A stretch of 25,837 nt of DNA from Didymodactylos carnosus. Its lineage: Eukaryota; Rotifera; Eurotatoria; Philodinida; Philodinidae. Shown here piece by piece: positions 23,801 to 25,837 of this stretch. The stretch is taken from positions 1-25,837 of the forward strand of contig CAJNOQ010002175.1 of NCBI GenBank assembly GCA_905250885.1. Direction: 5' to 3'. A program made the position numbers and the translations under genes. Under the pieces are notes generated by a model. That model was not told where the DNA came from. It searched no databases and worked only from the letters and a program-made list of their open reading frames with translations. The number at the start of each line of letters is the position of its first letter. Position 1 is the first letter of the stretch.

Positions 23801-24204
23801 ACAAGTTTTCAACTTTAGAACTTTTTTCAGAACACATTTTTTATTGTTCTATGATGATCAAAATCTAAAAGTTTTCTAGAACGGTTCGCTGCAACTTTTT
23901 TTAGTATATCTGGTAGAGGAAAGTACTTTCAGAACTAGTTTTTCGAACGAAATCACTCATCATCTTACAAATGTTCTTACTTTTTTTTATTAATTAATAA
24001 ACCGGTTAACCAATCGAATAACATTTGTTTTTTATCTGGTAATTGAAGATCATTCCAACATGAGCGACAAATTTCTAAACGACGATTCAATGATAATTGA
24101 CGATCCGTTAATTTTGTATAAAATCCTAAGAAAAAATATCGACATGTTTACAGAATGTTTACAATGAATGTTCAATCAAATTGCTTACCTACACCGGCCT
24201 TCAT
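1..24204 (-). CDS. URB2: URB2 (Npa2-family) 60S ribosome biogenesis protein, 23 exons, C-terminus beyond the window
   Basis: URB2 is a nucleolar helical-repeat protein of early pre-60S particles, acting in 27S/32S pre-rRNA processing. Coding exons in order: 24204-24189, 24125-23981, 15270-15159, 15089-14970, 8802-8690, 7466-7349, 7244-7068, 7005-6896, 6653-6551, 6495-6353, 5697-5612, 5548-5370, 5270-5019, 3201-2987, 2927-2742, 2673-2601, 1858-1562, 1493-978, 920-804, 737-594, 525-339, 273-168, 109-1. All junctions are GT-AG and phases match, giving 1,208 codons without a stop; the vertebrate protein is about 1,500 residues. Residues 31-43 (LPDKKQMLFDWLT) match the vertebrate pattern LPNKEQVLLDW. 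Exon 21 LPLELFKP matches VPLDHLKP, and the exon 22-23 helices also align. A KKRK cluster near residues 671-674 could be a nuclear signal. The start is supported by an in-frame TAA 11 codons upstream. Seen: frames and splice sites. From recalled homologues: identity. The middle third is too diverged to align by eye. Confidence 0.92.
1922..2555 (-). mobile_element. 634-bp inverted-repeat element in URB2 intron 16, with hammerhead motif
   Basis: The ends are TTTAGTTA and TAACTAAA, flanked by TA on both sides, as expected for a TA target duplication. The terminal inverted repeats extend about 70-90 bp: each contains TTTTACAACCGC, then ACTAGAGA and CATTTCTGAAAGAATC. The left arm has a tandem duplication around CTTAGTAGTTA. 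Inside, a block of about 75 bp is directly repeated (near 2290-2365 and 2404-2485), recognisable by ATGGTTYGATCTT and GAGAAAGACA. No transposase frame is present; short minus-strand open frames inside are not convincing genes. The element makes intron 16 742 bp long while leaving the exons intact. It is non-autonomous; its superfamily is not assigned. Confidence 0.75.
2016..2069 (-). ncRNA. Candidate type I hammerhead ribozyme
   Basis: On the minus strand the core reads CTGACGA (2059-2053), then stem II GACT (2052-2049) pairing with GGTC (2039-2036) across a loop, then GAAAC (2035-2031). The stem III position is ACCGGT (2032-2027), which is self-complementary, followed by C (2026) as the predicted cleavage base. 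Stem I pairs 2060-2069 with 2025-2016 with two mismatches. All core bases of the hammerhead family (CUGANGA, GAAA, UH) are present. Such very short stem III versions are known in retroelement-associated hammerheads, where two copies act as a dimer. Self-cleavage is inferred, not shown. Confidence 0.6.
3202..5018 (-). other. URB2 intron 13, 1.8 kb, nothing recognised
   Basis: The intron is AT-rich, with stop codons throughout in all frames. A small perfect inverted repeat, ATAATGCGC / GCGCATTAT, lies near 3829-3872. No terminal-repeat element, open frame or RNA gene could be supported, so the cause of its length is unclear; it may be an old, decayed insertion. Confidence 0.6.
5825..6105. mobile_element. 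281-bp hairpin element in URB2 intron 10
   Basis: Two arms of about 120 bp (5825-5946 and 5982-6105) are reverse complements with scattered mismatches around a loop of about 35 bp. The ends read GTTTCTTTCATAGTTTTCG and its complement. Shared inner blocks include AGAGTTCTGCAAC and AAAAGTGTGTTG. This is the form of a foldback or miniature inverted-repeat element. There is no coding capacity and the target duplication was not identified. It accounts for the 655-bp size of this intron. Confidence 0.75.
7590..8415. mobile_element. 826-bp element with about 190-bp terminal inverted repeats in URB2 intron 5
   Basis: The left arm (7590 to about 7780) and right arm (about 8225-8415) are reverse complements of roughly 85-90 percent identity by eye. 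Shared blocks include CTTAGACTACAA, AATTCACCC, TCTTCATCAGAC, CACGTTAAACATTCGTAAAG and CAACATATCAA. The 440-bp interior has weak open frames but nothing resembling a transposase. This looks like a non-autonomous DNA transposon; the exons on both sides (5 and 6) are intact. Confidence 0.75.
8997..9410 (+). CDS. Candidate upstream coding exon or small gene in URB2 intron 4
   Basis: An open frame of 137 codons with possible starts at 8997 and 9021; the second begins MQNKSSHYARAIENK. The product is polar and Asn/Ser-rich, with RLPSIS and LHLPPIRN motifs that resemble the LPSI and LPKI motifs in exon 2 of the gene at 9638-14199. It may therefore be a 5' exon of that gene. I could not close the join. 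The good donor at 9241 (AACAG|GTAATG) is phase 1, whereas the only acceptor just before the downstream start (before 9632) is phase 0. A phase-0 GTATAT donor near 9135 would fit but discards half the frame. The sequence looks coding in style, but the gene model is unresolved. Confidence 0.4.
   Translation: MISFIYVILMQNKSSHYARAIENKTHYLNNTSSNPQSSFSLYDFNTVYKQYTITCKNQISTNINVDGISHQQRLPSISQKTGNDRDLEHIKIIHYEHAQRLNKTKRNCILHLPPIRNEWGRKKQTIIKNLCSLTNFY
9638..14199 (+). CDS. Unrecognised 1,101-residue disordered protein, eight exons, nested antisense in URB2 intron 4
   Basis: I do not recognise this protein. Exons: 9638-10007, 10491-11063, 11133-11644, 11707-12166, 12309-12593, 12724-13008, 13068-13350, 13662-14199. 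All use GT-AG sites and phases agree, giving 1,101 codons and a TAA. The end of exon 3 is the least sure (11644 or 11638, both phase 0). Residues about 315-485 (exon 3) look the most folded, with FYDCQTCLNDIRVSLL and TPFETISARKAYDW. Exons 4-6 (residues 485-828) are rich in Lys, Glu, Asp, Asn and Ser and read as disordered. Exon 7 starts with a likely coiled coil (VIEHFEQITRLQKEYGIL). Exon 8 is rich in Gln, Asn and Ser, with Cys clusters SSCCSQ and CPLSSCLSC. LPKI and LPSI motifs occur in exon 2. AATAAA signals lie at 14554, 14588 and 14602. No membrane segment or catalytic motif was seen. The true 5' end may lie upstream of 9638. Confidence 0.74.
10008..10490 (+). other. Intron 1 of the nested gene, 483 bp, nothing recognised
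   Basis: It is bounded by CAAA|GTAAGA and TTTAG|AT and is phase 1. It is less AT-rich than its flanks around 10120-10265 (GGCTTCGGCGAGG, CTCCGCTCGCC). No repeat arms or open frame were found. Confidence 0.5.
14200..14969. other. 3' UTR of the nested gene and remaining URB2 intron 4
   Basis: Poly(A) signals AATAAA at 14554, 14588 and 14602 (+ strand) suggest the nested transcript ends near 14620. That leaves about 350 bp before the URB2 exon 4 donor at 14969-14964. A 64-codon plus-strand frame at 14728-14922 has no supporting features. Confidence 0.5.
14970..15270 (-). CDS. URB2: URB2 exons 3-4, an island between two giant introns
   Basis: Exon 3 (15270-15159) opens after a TTTCATTAAG acceptor, and its first base completes the codon left by exon 2. 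It encodes SLVWNELVYYLKDL and ends in phase 0 at GTTAGT. Exon 4 (15089-14970) encodes 40 residues including ALIAVECFLQIG and ends in phase 0 at GTGAGT. The two are joined by a normal 69-bp intron. They align with the vertebrate segment around RLWIYIDNILHS and the helices after it. The pair is isolated: 8.7 kb of intron lies on its 5' side and 6.2 kb on its 3' side, each hosting a gene on the other strand. Confidence 0.88.
15271..16212. other. Non-coding part of URB2 intron 2, nothing recognised
   Basis: AT-rich sequence with poly-T and poly-A runs. No inverted repeat longer than about 12 bp and no open frame were found by eye. Confidence 0.5.
16213..17095. mobile_element. Large palindromic element in URB2 intron 2, copy 1
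   Basis: The left arm (about 16213-16725, including a 166-bp insertion) and right arm (about 16775-17095) are long reverse complements. Matching landmarks: CATGTCA and CTTCTAAGATAA at the outer end, GGTGGTAAATCGCTTTTTGATC, TCAGAAACTCTAAAAAATAA, ACGAGGCATGATTGTAGC, and AGAAAAGCTCTAAAT at the centre. The loop is about 50 bp. There is no coding capacity. A related copy lies at the right end of the window, so this is a genuine repeat family rather than a local fold. Confidence 0.8.
16270..16435. mobile_element. Small hairpin element inserted in the left arm of the palindromic element
   Basis: Arms of about 40 bp: ATTATGAGTTTTCAAACAGG at 16288-16307, then ACACATG, matched by CATGTGTCCTGTTTGAAAAT and ATAATGATT near 16399-16431. 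The right arm of the host element reads straight from CAGAAACTGA into CGAGG (in reverse complement), whereas the left arm is interrupted between these two points. This defines the segment as an insertion of about 166 bp that is younger than the host element. Confidence 0.75.
17096..18512. other. AT-rich non-coding part of URB2 intron 2
   Basis: The left edge carries short GATATGGAT tandem copies (about 17087-17117). A dinucleotide microsatellite lies at 17477-17500. Poly-pyrimidine and poly-purine tracts lie near 18280-18355. No gene or long inverted repeat was found. Confidence 0.5.
17477..17500 (+). repeat. (AG)n microsatellite
   Basis: About 12 uninterrupted AG units in AT-rich intron sequence. 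Confidence 0.9.
18513..19413. mobile_element. About 900-bp mariner-like non-autonomous element
   Basis: Terminal inverted repeats of about 220 bp (18513 to about 18735 and about 19185-19413). Both ends carry GGTGCAAAAGTAATTGTC, which closely resembles the GGTGCAAAAGTAATTG core of mariner termini such as Hsmar1/MADE1. Shared inner blocks include GCTCAGGAACATC, ACATAGGAAACAAAATTTTT and GATTGACTTTGA. TA lies just outside both ends. The interior has no DDD transposase frame. Assignment to the Tc1/mariner superfamily rests on the terminal motif and the TA. Confidence 0.72.
19414..20849. other. AT-rich non-coding part of URB2 intron 2
   Basis: No open frame of note. A weak inverted repeat (CACTATGACTTTTTGTG against CATAAAAAGGCATAGTG, about 19757-19869) could be a decayed hairpin element. 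Otherwise nothing could be supported. Confidence 0.45.
20850..21600. mobile_element. Inverted-repeat element apparently split by the palindrome
   Basis: The right arm (21447-21565) is the reverse complement of 21197-21314, sharing TAGATTATTTTTGATATTAA and GATTCACTTGAA-like blocks. Further out, TTCGCTTTTTTCTTGAAACTG at about 20847-20868 matches the complement of 21566-21590. The region between these left-arm pieces holds the near-perfect palindrome, so the older element seems to have been interrupted by it. The outer boundaries are approximate. Confidence 0.55.
20921..21188. mobile_element. Near-perfect 268-bp palindrome
   Basis: Arms 20921-21055 and 21066-21188 are almost perfect reverse complements around a loop of about 10 bp (TTGTTGAAAC). 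Ends read TAAGTATATT and AATATACTTA. The main difference is a small tandem duplication (about 13 bp around TTTTGTAAAATC) in the left arm and one base in the GAAA/GACA position. Such high arm identity suggests recent insertion or gene-conversion maintenance. It would fold into a long hairpin if transcribed. Confidence 0.8.
21685..22128 (+). CDS. Unrecognised basic Ser/Thr-rich protein of 147 residues, nested antisense in URB2 intron 2
   Basis: One open frame with a good start context (GAAAAATGG). I do not recognise the family. The N-terminus is Ser/Arg-rich and likely disordered. Residues about 28-70 form a charged helix, from TAKDYERMKMAQKHENKLEL to KLISKSKWNDRAARQS. Residues about 88-110 are a second helix (IDNWLQHEREKAQKIIQ), followed by a basic Ser/Thr-rich tail with RRFS and SRRKAST motifs that look like sites for basophilic kinases. 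There is no signal peptide, membrane segment or cysteine cluster. A TTTCCAG acceptor-like site lies 14 bp before the ATG, so a non-coding first exon is likely. Poly(A) signals are at 22535 and 22598. The promoter side abuts the inverted-repeat element ending near 21600. Codon use and base composition resemble the URB2 exons. Confidence 0.68.
   Translation: MASSRRSSVQPRSSTSQFSSHTVFTATAKDYERMKMAQKHENKLELEYGNLERKLISKSKWNDRAARQSLCIKPTTSTNGGADVSSIDNWLQHEREKAQKIIQSKQSANEHIRRFSVSPNAKPTGGSRRKASTTQPMTYVRKISTTT
22129..22881. other. 3' UTR of the 147-residue gene and spacer
   Basis: AATAAA at 22535 and 22598 on the plus strand are the likely poly(A) signals of the upstream gene. The remainder is AT-rich, and I see nothing else in it. 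Confidence 0.45.
22882..23457. mobile_element. 576-bp element with short TIRs and TA flanks
   Basis: The termini are GGGGTGGGACAATT and AACTGTCCCGCCCC, an inverted repeat of about 14 bp with one or two mismatches, each directly flanked by TA. The interior is clearly richer in G+C than the surrounding intron and has no long internal inverted repeat. The 91-codon minus-strand frame inside is not protein-like. This has the form of a short-TIR non-autonomous DNA transposon inserted at TA; the superfamily is not assigned. Confidence 0.65.
23458..23980. other. Remaining 5' part of URB2 intron 2
   Basis: AT-rich sequence up to the exon 2 donor at 23980. A 63-codon plus-strand frame (23677-23868) has no features to support it. 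Confidence 0.45.
23981..24204 (-). CDS. URB2: URB2 exons 1-2 (start codon and N-terminal helix)
   Basis: Exon 1 (24204-24189) holds ATG plus five codons and ends in phase 1 at a GTAAGC donor. Exon 2 (24125-23981) continues through the family's most recognisable N-terminal stretch, with the pattern LEICRSCWNDLQLPDKKQ then FDW, and ends in phase 2 at GTAAGA. Reading upstream from the ATG in frame there is a TAA at 24237-24235, so no longer N-terminus is possible without another exon. A TTTTAG just before that stop suggests that a 5' UTR intron ends there. The next exon is 8.7 kb away; the junction reads INKKK then SGLNDAENSLVW, matching the vertebrate order KKK...RLW, so I see no missing exon. 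Confidence 0.88.
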
Positions 24205-25419
24205 TATAAAGAAATCTAAATGGACACCAGTACTTTATCTAAAATAGACGATTAGAAAATCGATGTAGTTACGAAGTTCAAGTTTCTAAATTATTGTGTA
24301 TACATATGATTTTAGTCAAAAAATAATATCATTTATTATCATTAATCAATCGATCTAAGCTCCTTTTGCATGCGTTGTTTTAATTTTAGTTTAAATATGT
24401 GAACAGTTTTGTGGAATTCCAAAATTGCTTTCTATTACGAAATGTACACTTTATCAATTAGTTAGAACCAAGTTTATTTTCAAAGAATGAATATATGGCA
24501 CGTTCCTGTTTCATGAAAATGCAAAAAATTTTCACTGAAATGTAAACGTTTTACCAACCAGGATACACAGACACATCAGTTATTAATATACTATATAGCA
24601 TATTGGTAATGATTCATTCTCACCCTTCGCTACTATCGTCTATACATTCCGACTCACATGTTGGTAATAGCTCTCTAACATATATATATAGGATGGATCA
24701 GAAATCCTGAAGCATTTTTGTTGATTAAATTTTTATTTGTATTGACTGGTGTCTAAAAATTTAATATTTAGTGCAAGAGATAGAGAAAAAAATGTGTAAG
24801 ATGAAATGTACATAATGAATACGTTGATATAGTAAGGTAATAGTGATAATAGTGTAGCTGACCCTGTCACTCTACACGTATAAAGGTTTATCGTACATTG
24901 TAACCTTTCTGTTGTGAAACTGACTAAGCTTTAAAAATTTATTATTATCGACTAAATTTTAGGAGGGATTATCAACTAATTTTTTTGAGTTGCTCAATAC
25001 AATTCCCTCCCCCCTTCCTCCAAAGTTATATCGAAACGCTGTTCGTGTCTTTCAACTGTTTACACTTTTCACCTTTTTCTGTATGCATAGTAGTAAAGGT
25101 TGAAAGCGTTGAAAACTAGGAAAGATTGAATAATACTAAAATCACTCGTTGAAGTTTGATCGATGCTGTCATATTTTCTTAGTAAATGCTGCACAATCTG
25201 ATACCATTTGTGTTCCAAGTGAAAGAAAGCCCAAAATTGACTAATTTACGTAGAGAATCCACATTATCGGTATTTTGTTTTCAAAGTCAAAATTAAAGCT
25301 GGGCATTTTATACTAGAAAATGCAGACAATTTCTCGCTTTATAAGATCACATACACCAGAAAATAAAATTATAAACGTAATTTTAAAAGCATAAAATAGA
25401 ATCCTAAGAAACTTTCATG
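24205..25419. promoter_or_regulatory. Upstream flank of URB2, no gene seen
   Basis: The 5' UTR and promoter of URB2 must lie here, to the right of 24204 on the minus strand. A TTTTAG acceptor-like site near 24238 hints at a 5' UTR intron. The stretch is AT-rich with a short (TA)n run at 24679-24691. No open frame, tRNA-like fold or clear core promoter could be supported. Confidence 0.35.
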
Positions 25420-25837
25420 AAAAACTCTTTCGAGAACCAACCATCTTGACTTACGAGGAACCTTTTCCAACTGTCTAATCGTTTTCTGGTTGAAACCTAG
25501 TGGGTTATAGGTTATCGACCACGCTGATTACGAATATCCATATGAGGCGAGTCGTTAGGCCTTCCTAGAGCGGTTTTCTGATAAACCAGTTTTCCAGAAA
25601 CCTTGAAAAATCCCTAAAACTTCCTCTTAATAGATCACGATTGTAGCCCACGAAATTCTGATCAAAATGAGGCATCTTCCACCACTGCATGACCTTTCTT
25701 TAAAAGTTATAGAATTTACAAGAAAAGCTCTAAATTAATTTCTTCTTATTTCTGTAGCTTTGAGCTGACAATGAATATTTAGAGCTTTTCTTGTAAATTC
25801 TATAACTTTTAAAGAAAGGTCATGCAGTGGTGGGAGA
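25420..25837. mobile_element. Palindromic element, copy 2, truncated by the window end
   Basis: Same family and same orientation as the element at 16213-17095. Shared blocks include GGTTATAGGTTATCGACCA-like sequence, CACGATTGTAGCCCACGAAA, and the centre AGAAAAGCTCTAAATTAATT with a loop ending TGAATATTTAG. The left arm is complete to about 25723 and the right arm begins at about 25776. Unlike copy 1 it lacks the small hairpin insertion. Its arms pair better near the centre (CTTTAAAAGTTATAGAATTT on both sides). Confidence 0.8.

Noticed and set aside
23677..23868. 63-codon plus-strand open frame
   Set aside because: A chance frame in AT-rich intron DNA with no features.

Overview
This window is animal nuclear DNA: AT-rich, with protein-coding exons broken by many canonical GT-AG introns, most only 55-105 bp long. 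Short introns, A/T-ending codons and many hairpin-type DNA elements in the longer introns fit a bdelloid rotifer or a similar compact invertebrate genome. That assignment is an inference from style, not from a marker gene.

The backbone is one large minus-strand gene that I spliced by hand. Its 23 exons run from an ATG at 24204 to position 1, where the gene leaves the window. They join in frame into 1,208 codons and encode the animal homologue of URB2 (Npa2 family), a nucleolar factor for making the 60S ribosomal subunit. The N-terminus, the first about 170 residues and the last about 130 visible residues all line up with the vertebrate protein as I know it. Roughly the last 40-50 residues lie beyond position 1.

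Two URB2 introns are very large. Intron 2 (15271-23980, 8.7 kb) and intron 4 (8803-14969, 6.2 kb) contain genes on the opposite strand. Intron 4 holds an eight-exon plus-strand gene (9638-14199) for an unrecognised, mostly disordered protein of 1,101 residues, and just upstream a further open frame (8997-9410) that may belong to it. Intron 2 holds a one-coding-exon plus-strand gene (21685-22128) for a basic, serine-rich protein of 147 residues, also unrecognised.

The rest is mostly intronic and intergenic DNA populated by non-autonomous, transposon-like inverted-repeat elements: 1922-2555, 5825-6105, 7590-8415, 16213-17095, 18513-19413, 20921-21188, about 20850-21600 and 22882-23457. A second copy of the 16213-17095 family starts near 25420 and leaves the window at 25837. 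The 16213-17095 element carries a smaller hairpin insertion in its left arm. The 18513-19413 element has mariner-like ends. The 1922-2555 element carries what looks like a type I hammerhead ribozyme on its minus strand (about 2016-2069). No tRNA, rRNA, CRISPR array or transposase gene was seen.
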